Shown: positions 1 to 8,294 of the stretch, piece after piece | Numbering within the stretch: the stretch's first letter is position 1 | Layout of the letters: each line of letters begins with the position of its first letter | Assembly (NCBI GenBank): GCA_000403495.2 | Contig: KE159799.1 | Location: 1,165,940 to 1,229,939, forward strand | DNA from: Lachnospiraceae bacterium 10-1 | GTDB taxonomy: Bacteria; Bacillota; Clostridia; Lachnospirales; Lachnospiraceae | Reading direction: 5' to 3' | DNA: 64,000 nt | Notes under the pieces: generated by a model | Databases searched by the model: none | What the model saw: only the letters and a program-made list of their open reading frames with translations | Told to the model about the DNA's origin: nothing | Position numbers and translations under genes: made by a program

Positions 1-396
1 CAGATGTACCGGAACTGCTTCTTTTATCTTATGGAGATCTCTATAGGTTCCCTTAATCTCATCAATTGTCACTGTATACAGATCCCGAATTTCCGGCGTA
101 ATCTCCATATCCCTTACCTCCGGAACCTGCACTGCATCTGCCACAGGAGATATAATAATCCCATCAGCCCTTCCTTCTATATGAATCTCATACTCTGATG
201 TTGCAAAAATAAAGCGCAAAAGAACCTCCGCATGATAATCAGCTCCCATTCGTCTTTGAATCATACGGTGAATCCGTCCGCCTTCCTGCATGGCATTATC
301 AGGCGCTGCTGCTTTTCTATTGTCAATATCTCCTGAACGTAAAATAAATTCTACCAGATTCCTTACCGAAATTTGTATCTCCGTAATCCCGCCCAT
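1..396 (-). CDS. ATP-dependent DNA helicase, Rad3/DinG-like, N-terminal part (runs off window)
   Basis: The reverse strand is open for 132 codons from an ATG at 396 to the window edge, so only the N-terminus is visible. The readable protein opens with an ITEIQISVRNLVEFILRSG-type segment, then a GDIDNRK stretch and a PD-(D/E)XK-like region (EGGRIHRMIQRRMG, IEGRADGI). I recognise this opening from large clostridial helicases of the XPD/Rad3/DinG group that carry a nuclease-like N-terminal domain. The helicase motifs themselves lie outside the window. A GGAAAGG stretch abuts the start codon. The gene follows the HPr-like gene in the same direction, with a terminator hairpin between them. The helicase assignment is recalled from similar N-termini and cannot be confirmed from this fragment. 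Confidence 0.6.
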   Translation of the reverse strand, partial: MGGITEIQISVRNLVEFILRSGDIDNRKAAAPDNAMQEGGRIHRMIQRRMGADYHAEVLLRFIFATSEYEIHIEGRADGIIISPVADAVQVPEVRDMEITPEIRDLYTVTIDEIKGTYRDLHKIKEAVPVHL

Positions 397-413
397 CCTT
401 TCCAAACAAAAAA

Positions 414-452
414 ACTCCCTAAAAAGATAGTACGCTATCTTTTTCAGGGAGT
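414..452 (-). terminator. Rho-independent terminator after the HPr-like gene
   Basis: ACTCCCT plus AAAAAGATAG pairs with CTATCTTTTT plus AGGGAGT around a TACG loop, giving a stem of about 17 bp. It lies 57 bp beyond the HPr-like stop codon and just before the helicase start. On the reverse strand it is followed by a run of T residues (AGTTTTTTTG), as expected for a terminator. Confidence 0.8.
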
Positions 453-508
453 CAATCAGATGAATATATTGCTTAAGTGTAATAGAAGAATATTAATTGT
501 CTGTTTAT

Positions 509-736
509 TTAACTTGCCATTACAAAATGATTTAGAGTATCTTCAAACTGAGAATCATATCCATTGTAAGATACAGTTAATGTCTGATTCAAATCAAGTC
601 CAAGAACTCCAACAATTGACTTAGCATCTACAACAAAACTGTTGTAATAAACATCAATATCAAAATCACATCTTGAAGCTGCCTCAACAAAAGTCTTTAC
701 TTCATCCAATCTCAATTTAATTCTGCGCTGCATCAT
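509..736 (-). CDS. HPr/Crh-like phosphocarrier-fold protein lacking the active-site histidine
   Basis: A 75-residue protein with the HPr-family C-terminal pattern: VDAKSIVGVLGLDL matches the HPr Ser46 region (KSIxGVxxL), followed by an LTVSYNG strand. The N-terminal GLHARPA segment with the phosphoacceptor His15 is absent; the protein starts almost directly in helix 1 (LDEVKTFVEAASRCDFDIDV). By analogy with Crh it could be phosphorylated on the serine and act as a catabolite-control co-factor rather than as a PTS carrier; that role is inference. The start at 736 (ATG) is chosen for its AAAGGTGA ribosome-binding site; an in-frame GTG lies three codons upstream. The gene has its own promoter with a cre-like box. 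Confidence 0.75.
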   Translation of the reverse strand: MMQRRIKLRLDEVKTFVEAASRCDFDIDVYYNSFVVDAKSIVGVLGLDLNQTLTVSYNGYDSQFEDTLNHFVMAS

Positions 737-773
737 ACCTATCACCTTTCTTTCTCCTTACAAATGCAGGTTG

Positions 774-829
774 TGAAAACGTTTTCTTTTACTTGAAGCA
801 AGATTACCACTATGCAAAACATTTGTAAA
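774..829 (-). promoter_or_regulatory. Promoter of the HPr-like gene with cre-like operator
   Basis: Reading the reverse strand, TTTACA (824-829) and TAATCT (801-806) are separated by 17 bp. Downstream, at 774-787, the sequence TGAAAACGTTTTCT matches the CcpA cre consensus for Gram-positive bacteria. A cre between promoter and gene usually acts as a roadblock. The sites are seen in the sequence; CcpA control is inferred. Confidence 0.6.
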
Positions 830-934
830 GTACTTTTTTTAGAACAATTTACTAATTTTAGTCATAAAATAGCATATTGTACAATATCTTCCTTTGATAA
901 TCTATTATTTACAAAAAATTGGACTATTATACTG

Positions 935-1708
935 CTATTTCTGCTGAAATTCTGTCATATACTCACGATATCTGATCGGCAGCATATTCCTTTGAAGCTT
1001 GTAATTTCTACGCTCCTTTATTGCTATCGTATGAAAAAAGCAGCCAAAAAGTTCACTGTATTTTTTCTCTCCCTCTGAAAAATTATGTTCTGCCTGGCCA
1101 ATTATTTCATCCCCGTATACAAGATACCACTCCTTTCCTGCCGGATGCATGGCATATATATTTCTGATTTCATCATAAATAACAAAATTTTCAAGTGGAA
1201 GCCTGTCTGCAAAATGCGGGACTATAAAAGTAAGTACATTATTTTTGGGGCCGATCACCGCATACAATATTCCATTTTCAATTTCCTTAAATCTTAAAAA
1301 TTCCACATGAAAATGAGCTTCATTTGCTGTAAATCTGGCCAGTTCAAACACCCTGTGGATATATGGATTCTGCAGACATCCCATGACCTGATGCCTGTTC
1401 TTCATGGAAAGCCCTGATACCACCGTCTTATAAACAGCTTCTCCCTTATCCCCTTCCTGAGCCGCAAGTGCCCGGCAAATAGATAGGTAAGCCTCTTCCC
1501 CAAGTTCTCTGATAATTGTCCCTGCTACCTTGGCCGCCTTCTTTTCATCCATCTGGCAGGACTCGTAAACAGCAAACAACCGATAATTCTCTTCCCCGCC
1601 TACACAGATATGAATCTGCTCATGAGGCATTTTTTTTAGATACGCGTTATAAATCCCGGTAAAAATTCCTTCCAGAGAGTCCTCACAGATCAGATAGTAT
1701 TCTTCCAA
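935..1708 (-). CDS. DUF4130 / TIGR03915-type DNA metabolism protein
   Basis: A 257-residue protein opening LEEYYLICEDSLEGIFTG, characteristic of the probable DNA metabolism family that is almost always encoded next to the radical SAM protein found here. The C-terminal half carries the family pattern ending LPIRYREYMTEF. Family members are thought to work in DNA repair or modification and have a uracil-DNA-glycosylase-like association, but the reaction is unknown. The start is a TTG at 1708 because AGGAGA lies 7-8 bases upstream; upstream in-frame codons (to 1798) overlap the preceding gene and lack a ribosome-binding site. It is the second gene of an SOS-type operon, 43 bases after the radical SAM gene. 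Confidence 0.8.
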   Translation of the reverse strand: MEEYYLICEDSLEGIFTGIYNAYLKKMPHEQIHICVGGEENYRLFAVYESCQMDEKKAAKVAGTIIRELGEEAYLSICRALAAQEGDKGEAVYKTVVSGLSMKNRHQVMGCLQNPYIHRVFELARFTANEAHFHVEFLRFKEIENGILYAVIGPKNNVLTFIVPHFADRLPLENFVIYDEIRNIYAMHPAGKEWYLVYGDEIIGQAEHNFSEGEKKYSELFGCFFHTIAIKERRNYKLQRNMLPIRYREYMTEFQQK

Positions 1709-1751
1709 CTTCTTATCTCCTCTACTCCATATTATTATCAGACAGTTTTTG

Positions 1752-3128
1752 TTATCCGCCTGCTGCCTGATTAAAAAGCATTTCCTGATTGTCGTCAAAT
1801 AAAGAAAGCTGTTTATAAGTCATTCCATCCTTGTCAAAGGGAAGCTTTTCTTTATTGGAAAGCAGATTGCGGGTAATATAGTCTTCCTCTATTTTAGTGG
1901 GATACATCATCTTTCCACTACAGGTTATAAAATAAAGCGCCCGCTTTAATGTAACTCCTATCTTCTTTAAGTCTTCAAAATTAAGATTTCCATTGCGTCT
2001 TGCCCTTACAATGCGCTGCGCACTTTTCACTCCAATACCTGGAACACGCAGGATCGCATTGTAATCAGCCCTGTTAATTTCCACCGGAAATTGTTCCAAA
2101 TGCCGCAGCGCCCAATCTGCCTTAGGATCAAGCAGTATGTTAAAATTGGGTTTCTCCTCGCTTAAAAGCTCATCTGCCTCAAAACCATAAAAACGTAAAA
2201 GCCAGTCTGCCTGGTACAGCCTGTGTTCCCGAAGCAGCGGCGGGCCCCCCTGTAAGGCAGGCAGCTCCTTATCTTCATTCACACTCACAAAAGCAGAATA
2301 GTATACCCGCTTTAAATCAAACTTTTTATATAAATTTTCAGCAACCATCATGATCTGATAATCGCTCTCCGGCGTTGCTCCCACAATCATCTGTGTCGAC
2401 TGGCCTGCTGGCACAAAAGAGGGCGTATTCCGATACAAAACAAGCTCATTTTTATTCTGGATAATCCCCTGCTGAATCTGGCGCATAGGAGTAAGAATAT
2501 TCCTGCGGTGCTTATTAGGCGCCAGCCTCTTTAATCCTTCCGCTGTGGGAAGTTCCAGATTAACGCTCATCCGGTCTGCCAAAAGCCCCAGCCTGTTTAC
2601 GATCTCAGGATCTGCTCCCGGAATTGCCTTGACATGAATATACCCCTGAAACCGGTATAAAGTGCGCAGCTTATGTACTGCCTCATAAATCAGCTCCATT
2701 GTATAAGTAGGACTGTAGAGAATCCCTGAGCTTAAAAATAAGCCTTCAATATAATTTCTTCTGTAAAACTGAATCGTCAGTTCACAAATTTCATCCGGCG
2801 TAAAAGATGCTCTGGGCACATCATTGGACTTTCTGTTAATGCAGTATTTACAATCATAAATACATTCATTGGTAAAAAGAATCTTAAGCAGTGAAATGCA
2901 TCTTCCGTCTGCACCAAAACTATGACAGATTCCTGCCGCAAGCGTATTTCCAATTCCTGTACCATCCCCTCTTCTCCCCACACCACTGGAAGAGCAGGAA
3001 ACATCATATTTCGCTGCATCTGAAAGAATTTTTAATTTCTCCATAATGGACATGTTTTCTTTTAACATATGGGTAGTCTGAAGACTGGAATTTCCATCAT
3101 TTTTATATAAAATAAGATTGCTTTCCAC
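1752..3128 (-). CDS. Putative DNA modification/repair radical SAM protein (TIGR03916 type)
   Basis: A 458-residue protein with the radical SAM cluster motif CIYDCKYC (Cx3Cx2C) in its N-terminal third, preceded by the family-typical block CSSSGVGRRGDGTG. A helix-hairpin-helix DNA-binding segment (ILRVPGIGVKSAQRIVRAR) lies near the C-terminus. The family pairs with DUF4130/UDG-like partners and is predicted to repair or modify DNA; the substrate is unknown. I place the start at GTG 3128 because a GAGGAG ribosome-binding site (3136-3141) sits 7 bases upstream; conventional annotation might use ATG 3053 or 3044, which lack a clear site. LexA-like boxes around its promoter suggest DNA-damage induction. 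Confidence 0.85.
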   Translation of the reverse strand: MESNLILYKNDGNSSLQTTHMLKENMSIMEKLKILSDAAKYDVSCSSSGVGRRGDGTGIGNTLAAGICHSFGADGRCISLLKILFTNECIYDCKYCINRKSNDVPRASFTPDEICELTIQFYRRNYIEGLFLSSGILYSPTYTMELIYEAVHKLRTLYRFQGYIHVKAIPGADPEIVNRLGLLADRMSVNLELPTAEGLKRLAPNKHRRNILTPMRQIQQGIIQNKNELVLYRNTPSFVPAGQSTQMIVGATPESDYQIMMVAENLYKKFDLKRVYYSAFVSVNEDKELPALQGGPPLLREHRLYQADWLLRFYGFEADELLSEEKPNFNILLDPKADWALRHLEQFPVEINRADYNAILRVPGIGVKSAQRIVRARRNGNLNFEDLKKIGVTLKRALYFITCSGKMMYPTKIEEDYITRNLLSNKEKLPFDKDGMTYKQLSLFDDNQEMLFNQAAGG

Positions 3129-3140
3129 AGTTGCGCTCCT

Positions 3141-3212
3141 CGAACATTTGTTTGTTCTTATCATACCATGAGGCTCTGTAGAAAGCAATATCTTTTTGCA
3201 AACATTTGTTCT
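3141..3212 (-). promoter_or_regulatory. SOS-type promoter with two LexA-like boxes (radical SAM operon)
   Basis: On the reverse strand, TTGCTT (3183-3188) and TATGAT (3160-3165) are spaced by 17 bp. The predicted transcription start falls in CGAACATTTGTTTG (3141-3154), one mismatch from the Gram-positive DinR/LexA consensus CGAACNNNNGTTCG. A second half-matching box with the same core, GCAAACATTTGTTC (3199-3212), lies just upstream of the -35 element, at the end of rarA. Two boxes flanking one promoter suggest tight LexA repression. Confidence 0.7.
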
Positions 3213-3213
3213 T

Positions 3214-4530
3214 TTATTTTCTGAATGCCTTTATTTTTTTAAGTTTCTCCTTTATCTTTGCTTCTTCCCCCTGCTCCCCGGGTATATAATATTCCCTGCC
3301 TTCTAAGGAATCTGGCAGGCATTTCATATCTGTCAGCTTTTCCTTAGTATTATGGGCATATTGGTACCCCTCTCCATAATGTAATTCCTGCATGAGTTCT
3401 GTAACGCCATTTCTGATTTGAAGTGGTACCGGCTCAGTCAACATATTTTTTGCATCCGCTTTTGCACTTTCATATCCTATATACAATGCATTGGATTTAG
3501 GCGCCATAGAAAGATAAACCACTGCATGAGTTAAATTCACATTACACTCAGGCATTCCGTTAAAATGACATGCCTGATATACTGCAACTGCAACCTGAAG
3601 CGCATTAGAATCCGCCATCCCTACATCCTCGCTTGCAAATCTTATGAGACGTCTGGCAACATAAAGTGGATCTTCTCCCGCCTCTAACATTCTTGCCAGC
3701 CAGTAAACAGCCGCATCCGGATCACTGTTTCTCATTGACTTATGCAGTGCGGAAATCAAATTATAGTGTTCCTCTCCCGCCCTGTCATAGAGAAGCATTT
3801 TCTTTCCCATGCACTGCTCTAGAATTTCCTCCTTAACCGTAATGGATCCATCCGGTTCTATCTGTCCGTTAAGCACAGCCATATCCAGCGTATTAAGCGC
3901 TGTTCTGGCATCGCCATTTGAGAAAGAAGCAATGGCATTTAACAAATTTTCTTCAACATGTATCACGCTGCTTCCTAATCCTCTTTGATCTTTTAGTGCA
4001 TTATGAAGCAATTTTAAGATGTCCTGTCCGGTCAGTGCCTGCAGCACAAATACCTTACACCTGGATAAAAGCGCTGAATTAATTTCAAAGGAAGGATTTT
4101 CCGTAGTTGCTCCAATAAGAATAATACTTCCCTTTTCCACATAGGGAAGAAATGCATCCTGCTGTGCTTTGTTAAAGCGGTGAATCTCATCTACAAATAC
4201 AATAGTTTTCAGGCCCATTATACGGTCATTTTCCGCCTGCTTCATCACCTCTTTAATTTCCTTGATCCCGCTTGTGACAGCACTGAAATCAATAAATGAC
4301 GATCGTGTCATATGTGCAATAATCCTGGCTAGTGTGGTCTTTCCCACGCCAGGCGGTCCCCAGAATATCATAGATGATATCCAGTCTTCATCCAGCATTT
4401 TCTTTAGGATTTTCCCCTTTCCCACCAAATGCTCCTGACCGATATAATCCGCAAGCGTCTCTGGGCGCAGTCTGCTGGCAAGCGGCGCATTCCGGTTAAC
4501 TTCCTCTGAAAAAAGTGATAGCTGCTCCAT
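3214..4530 (-). CDS. rarA: Replication-associated recombination protein A (MgsA family AAA+ ATPase)
   Basis: A 438-residue AAA+ ATPase of the RarA/MgsA/WRNIP1 family, which acts at stalled replication forks. Visible motifs: Walker A GPPGVGKTT, Walker B FVDEIHR, sensor 1 GATTENPSF, and the C-terminal tetramerisation domain with SDPDAAVYWLARMLEAGED and YLSMAPKSNA, all typical of the family. The N-terminus (MEQLSLFSEE) resembles a QLxLF beta-clamp-binding peptide. The length is normal. AAAGGAG precedes the ATG. It has its own LexA-controlled promoter and lies directly upstream of the radical SAM repair operon, so the three genes probably form a DNA-damage block. Confidence 0.93.
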   Translation of the reverse strand: MEQLSLFSEEVNRNAPLASRLRPETLADYIGQEHLVGKGKILKKMLDEDWISSMIFWGPPGVGKTTLARIIAHMTRSSFIDFSAVTSGIKEIKEVMKQAENDRIMGLKTIVFVDEIHRFNKAQQDAFLPYVEKGSIILIGATTENPSFEINSALLSRCKVFVLQALTGQDILKLLHNALKDQRGLGSSVIHVEENLLNAIASFSNGDARTALNTLDMAVLNGQIEPDGSITVKEEILEQCMGKKMLLYDRAGEEHYNLISALHKSMRNSDPDAAVYWLARMLEAGEDPLYVARRLIRFASEDVGMADSNALQVAVAVYQACHFNGMPECNVNLTHAVVYLSMAPKSNALYIGYESAKADAKNMLTEPVPLQIRNGVTELMQELHYGEGYQYAHNTKEKLTDMKCLPDSLEGREYYIPGEQGEEAKIKEKLKKIKAFRK

Positions 4531-4567
4531 AAAATATCTCCTTTAGATAAATCTCACAAATCGCAAT

Positions 4568-4611
4568 CGAACATTTGTTTACATAGTAACATATGCTTTC
4601 TCCAAAGTCAA
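4568..4611 (-). promoter_or_regulatory. rarA promoter with LexA-like box
   Basis: Reverse strand: TTGACT (4606-4611), a 17-bp spacer, and TACTAT (4583-4588). CGAACATTTGTTTA (4568-4581) overlaps the predicted start of transcription and shares the CGAACATTTGTTT core with the box at 3141-3154. This supports SOS control of rarA. Confidence 0.75.
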
Positions 4612-4621
4612 CGCAAGCATA

Positions 4622-4656
4622 AAAGCCCTTTGCCGGCACCGCCGGCAAAGGGCTTT
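4622..4656 (-). terminator. Terminator after the chemoreceptor gene
   Basis: A perfect 16-bp inverted repeat, AAAGCCCTTTGCCGGC and its complement, around a 3-base loop. It lies 44 bases beyond the chemoreceptor stop codon and upstream of the rarA promoter. The flanks are A/T rich on both sides, so it may work in both directions. Confidence 0.8.
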
Positions 4657-4699
4657 AACACTACTTTGTCTAACTTCTATATAATTTTATTTTAACAGC

Positions 4700-6394
4700 C
4701 TACTCTAATACAAACCGTCCAACCAATTCGTCCAGCATTGTTGCCTGTGCTGACAATTCTTCACTTGTAGCGGAAGCTTCCTGGGCAGTTGCTGCATTAC
4801 TCTGTACCACTTCTGAAATTTGATTGACGCCTATTTCAGCCTGGCGCATTGCTTCTGTCTGATCTCCTACCATAACCTTCAAGCTCTTGGAGAAATCTGC
4901 AATCTGTTTGATGCCTTCTACTACAGATTCAATTGCATTTGCTGCACGTTCTGCAGAAGAATTTCCATCTGAAATTTCTTTTAAAGAACCTTCTATTAAT
5001 TCTCTTGTATCAACCGCTGCCTTGGCACTTTGATCTGCCAGTTCCCTAATCTGATCAGCCACAACTGCAAATCCGCGTCCGGCTTCACCAGCTCTTGCTG
5101 CCTCTATGGAGGCATTTAAAGATAACAAATTAGTCTGTGCTGCAATAGATTCAATTTCGGAAATAATATTTCCAATCTTTGTAGAAGTATCATTAATCCG
5201 CTCCATTGCCTTCATCATCGTATGCATTTCGTCCTTGCTGTGATCAGCTTCACTTGCATACTGCTGTGCTTTTATGTAAGAATCGTCTGCGCTTTCCGCA
5301 CTCTTTTCCATGCCTTCCGTAATGTCGGATATCGTTGCATGAAGTTCCTGTACCGCCAATGCCTGATCTGTTGCACCTTCTGCAAGGCTCTGTGATGCGG
5401 TTGCCAGATCTCCTGAACCGTCAGATACCTGCTTGGAAGCTTCTCCAATTGCAATCAGAGTATCTTTCATTTGATTTCTCATGGTGCGCATGGATTCATA
5501 TAATTTCTGGAAGTCGCCGGTATACCTGTCAGGCACCTTGGACTTCACTGCATAATTTCCATCGGCCATTTCCCCCAAAACTTCACCAATATCACCAATT
5601 ACCACATTCAGGTTGTCCGCCATATGGACCACATCTTTGGTCATAATCTCCACTTCATCTCCGGTATTTACTTCCGGGAATGCTGAAGAAAGATCTCCTT
5701 CTGCAAATGTTTTAAGACGCTCACCTAATTTTACTAAAGGCTCTGCAATGCTCTTTGCCATGCCTTTTCCGATTTTAAGGGCCAACAGCATTGCAATTAC
5801 AATCATGGCCACTATCACTGCCAGCAAAACACCTGCAATTATCGTTAACATTGTAGATAAATCATTTCCTTCATCTACTTTTACATTTAAAAGACTTTCC
5901 AGCTTGGAATAAATACTGTTATATTTACCTGCCAATTCGCTAAGGGCTAATTCCTGAGCCTGCACACAAAGCGCCCTGTCCGTAGTTGCCCCCAAAGCCA
6001 TAATCTCAGCGTCCAGCTCCCAATAGGCATCCAGCTCTGCCTTGATCTCATCATAAGTCTTTCTTCCATCTTCTGATACAATGGTCTTTTCCACCTGTGC
6101 AAAGTACGAATCAAACCTTACTTTTCCTTCTTCGTGCTGTTTCACTACATTCGCAATTGCATCTGCGTTATCATAACCGATCGCAGCACGAAGCGATGAC
6201 CTTGCATCTGCAAATTCAAACAATGCCTTTCCAATGTCTCCCTGTGCAAAACCAAAATTGGTAAGTGCATAAGAATACCTATTGGATATCACAATAAGTG
6301 CAATCAAACCTACAATTGCGGCAGTTGCGGCAATTGCTGCTACTTTGAAAAAAGAGCCGGTCAGCTTTTTTTCAATATTTTCTTTGTTTTTCAT
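4700..6394 (-). CDS. Methyl-accepting chemotaxis protein
   Basis: A transmembrane chemoreceptor of 564 residues. A first membrane helix at about residues 14-35 (VAAIAATAAIVGLIALIVI) is followed by an extracellular four-helix-bundle-like sensor region of about 150 residues, a second helix (LTIIAGVLLAVIVAMIVIAM), a HAMP linker, and a cytoplasmic signalling domain with the hairpin-tip motif ESIAAQTNLLSLNASIEAA and EAGRGFAVVADQIRELA. It should relay an unknown ligand to the CheA/CheW kinase. The ATG at 6394 follows AAGGAGAGG; an in-frame TTG at 6454 with AAGGGG upstream would add 20 residues. No chemotaxis genes are nearby. The 300 bases upstream contain no gene, and I see no c-di-GMP riboswitch there. 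Confidence 0.92.
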   Translation of the reverse strand: MKNKENIEKKLTGSFFKVAAIAATAAIVGLIALIVISNRYSYALTNFGFAQGDIGKALFEFADARSSLRAAIGYDNADAIANVVKQHEEGKVRFDSYFAQVEKTIVSEDGRKTYDEIKAELDAYWELDAEIMALGATTDRALCVQAQELALSELAGKYNSIYSKLESLLNVKVDEGNDLSTMLTIIAGVLLAVIVAMIVIAMLLALKIGKGMAKSIAEPLVKLGERLKTFAEGDLSSAFPEVNTGDEVEIMTKDVVHMADNLNVVIGDIGEVLGEMADGNYAVKSKVPDRYTGDFQKLYESMRTMRNQMKDTLIAIGEASKQVSDGSGDLATASQSLAEGATDQALAVQELHATISDITEGMEKSAESADDSYIKAQQYASEADHSKDEMHTMMKAMERINDTSTKIGNIISEIESIAAQTNLLSLNASIEAARAGEAGRGFAVVADQIRELADQSAKAAVDTRELIEGSLKEISDGNSSAERAANAIESVVEGIKQIADFSKSLKVMVGDQTEAMRQAEIGVNQISEVVQSNAATAQEASATSEELSAQATMLDELVGRFVLE

Positions 6395-6685
6395 TAATAA
6401 AACCTCTCCTTCTACTAAATCTACAGCTTTCTCTTTGACGCTTTCTTTGTACAATTAAATTCCCCTTATTATCAACATAAAGGCATTGTTCCTTATTTTA
6501 CCCCCCCGATCAAAAATAAGCATGATCGTTCTCCCTCGTCTTTTTATGAAAGCTGTACCAGTAGCTGCTGTGATAAGGCCTTATCAGGAATAATTTAATT
6601 AAATGCTAATATGCAGATAGAATATGTACAAGTACTTAAGTAGTAAATAGCATCTAATTAAATTATAATCATTTTTGGCAAATAT

Positions 6686-7777
6686 TCAACCCCCAGCCTC
6701 ATTTGCAATACCAAAATATTCCACTTTCATTTTTGCCTCCATATGCACTGTTCCGGTATAAGTACATGCAATTGCCATAAACATGATTATCATCATTACA
6801 GCCAGCAAAAATAGGCTGTACTTCTGCTCTCTGGCAATAAATTCAATTCTTTTTTTCATAAATTTTTTCCCTGGATTCATCATTGCCGCTGCTTTAAACC
6901 CTTTTTTTCTCTCCCGGGAATATGTAACCGCAGCCAGAAGCGCCTCCCCATAAAAGCAGTATTTTGACTCGCCAAGTCGTTTTATGCATCCCGCATCACA
7001 GGCAAGCTCTCCATCCTGAATGGAAAGTTTTGCCCCAAGCCATACCAAAGGATTATACCAGTTAATAATCAGGCATATCATTCTCAAAAAAGCCCATAAA
7101 TGATCTCCGTGTCTGTAATGAGTCAGTTCGTGCTCCAAAATACAGAAATTCTCTTCCTCATTTTGATAGATGCCTTTTTCCGGAAGATATATTGCCGGAA
7201 TGAGTCCAAACAGACAGGGAGAAGCTAACTTATCTCCAACAATAAATACCGGTATATCCCGCCTGCCGGCCGCCGCTTTCGCCACCTTCCTTCTTGATAA
7301 ACGAAGGAAATGATAAAAGGAAAGATTTTTCCACAGAAAAATTATGGTTATGACTGCCATGCCTGTTGCCCACACAATTTCTGCAAACTGTTTTATCCTG
7401 CCAAACACAGTTCCTGCCCATTGCCACTTCAGTTCTATTTCCACCACTTCTGCTCCGCCTGTATTTGCTTCTTTTTGAATAAGCCCACTACTCTGTTCAT
7501 ACAATTTCTGCTCATAATATTCCCGGTACTGCTGCTGTTTGTATTCTATATCCTGCCGCTCCTCTTCCTGTATAAGCCAAGTACTCCCCATACGCCATAA
7601 ATTTGTATTCATAATGCTGACCGGACTGAAAAAAAGCATTCCCGGCATCAAAAGACGTACTGCCACAGCAAGCCATAACGCATAAATAAAAATGGGATTA
7701 ACTTTTTTTTGAAATACTGCTCTGACTGCCATAACTGCAAGGATCAGCACAGTGGAGACTATTGTTTTTGTCAACAT
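6686..7777 (-). CDS. BlaR1/MecR1-family M56 membrane metallopeptidase, without sensor domain
   Basis: A 363-residue membrane protein with N-terminal helices, a central helix (AVITIIFLWKNLSFYHF) and the gluzincin motif HELTHYRHGDHLW, with the downstream ELACDAGCIKRLG segment typical of M56 peptidases. A final helix (LFLLAVMMIIMFMAIAC) ends the protein; the extracellular penicillin-binding sensor of true BlaR1 is missing, so the stimulus is unknown. The peptidase is expected to relieve repression by the adjacent BlaI-type repressor. The start is either ATG 7777 (AAAGG 8 bases upstream) or GTG 7786, which overlaps the blaI stop codon (GTGA). The gene is translationally coupled to blaI. Confidence 0.85.
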   Translation of the reverse strand: MLTKTIVSTVLILAVMAVRAVFQKKVNPIFIYALWLAVAVRLLMPGMLFFSPVSIMNTNLWRMGSTWLIQEEERQDIEYKQQQYREYYEQKLYEQSSGLIQKEANTGGAEVVEIELKWQWAGTVFGRIKQFAEIVWATGMAVITIIFLWKNLSFYHFLRLSRRKVAKAAAGRRDIPVFIVGDKLASPCLFGLIPAIYLPEKGIYQNEEENFCILEHELTHYRHGDHLWAFLRMICLIINWYNPLVWLGAKLSIQDGELACDAGCIKRLGESKYCFYGEALLAAVTYSRERKKGFKAAAMMNPGKKFMKKRIEFIAREQKYSLFLLAVMMIIMFMAIACTYTGTVHMEAKMKVEYFGIANEAGG

Positions 7778-7782
7778 TTCTG

Positions 7783-8181
7783 TCACCTTTCCTTCCCTTT
7801 ATCATGAATCTTTTCCGCTTTATGTAAAATCTCCTGCAGTTCCTTAATTTCCTTATCTGTCAGAGAATCATTTTCTACAAAGGTATTGACCAGCATCCCC
7901 AGGCTTCCTCCATAAGTGCGCTTTAAAAAAGATTCTGTTTCCTTTAAAACAACTTTTTCCCGCAAAATATCCGTAAAATACTTTCTTGCCTTTTCCCCTT
8001 CTTCATATCTGATGAAGCCCTTTTCCTGCATACGCCGCAGCATCGTGTTTGTTGTGCTCTTGCTCCATCCCTGCTTTTCTTTCATTTCACGGGCAATCTG
8101 CATTAAGGTTTTCGGCTGGTTTTCCCATAAAACCTCCATAATATACCATTCGGAATTGTTTAAATTAATACTTTCGTTCAT
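7783..8181 (-). CDS. BlaI/MecI-family transcriptional repressor
   Basis: A 132-residue winged-helix repressor: NNSEWYIMEVLWENQPKTL, the recognition helix region WSKSTTNTMLRRMQEKG, and a wing FIRYEEGEKARKYF, followed by a dimerisation helix region, all as in BlaI/CopY. It should bind the inverted repeat directly upstream and repress itself and the M56 peptidase gene, being inactivated by proteolysis on signal. The ATG at 8181 follows AGGGAGAAAGG; the upstream in-frame extension lies in the operator and is not used. Confidence 0.92.
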   Translation of the reverse strand: MNESINLNNSEWYIMEVLWENQPKTLMQIAREMKEKQGWSKSTTNTMLRRMQEKGFIRYEEGEKARKYFTDILREKVVLKETESFLKRTYGGSLGMLVNTFVENDSLTDKEIKELQEILHKAEKIHDKGKER

Positions 8182-8208
8182 TATCCTTTCTCCCTTATAA
8201 TAAAATAA

Positions 8209-8261
8209 GTTGACAAATGTAACACATTCATATAGTATCATGTTGTGTTACATTTGTCAAC
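8209..8261 (-). promoter_or_regulatory. blaI-blaR1 promoter embedded in a perfect 18-bp inverted-repeat operator
   Basis: The arms GTTGACAAATGTAACACA (8209-8226) and its exact complement (8244-8261) contain the TACA/TGTA cores typical of BlaI operators. On the reverse strand the promoter TTGACA (8255-8260), 17-bp spacer, TACTAT (8232-8237) lies inside: the -35 hexamer is part of one arm and the other arm follows the -10. Bound repressor would block RNA polymerase. Confidence 0.85.
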
Positions 8262-8294
8262 CTTTATAAATCGTATTATATAAGCTAAATTAAA

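Noticed and set aside
6395-6685. c-di-GMP or other riboswitch upstream of the chemoreceptor
   Set aside because: I looked for the conserved GEMM core and tetraloop-receptor pattern and did not find them; only a short GATAAGGCCTTATC palindrome is present.
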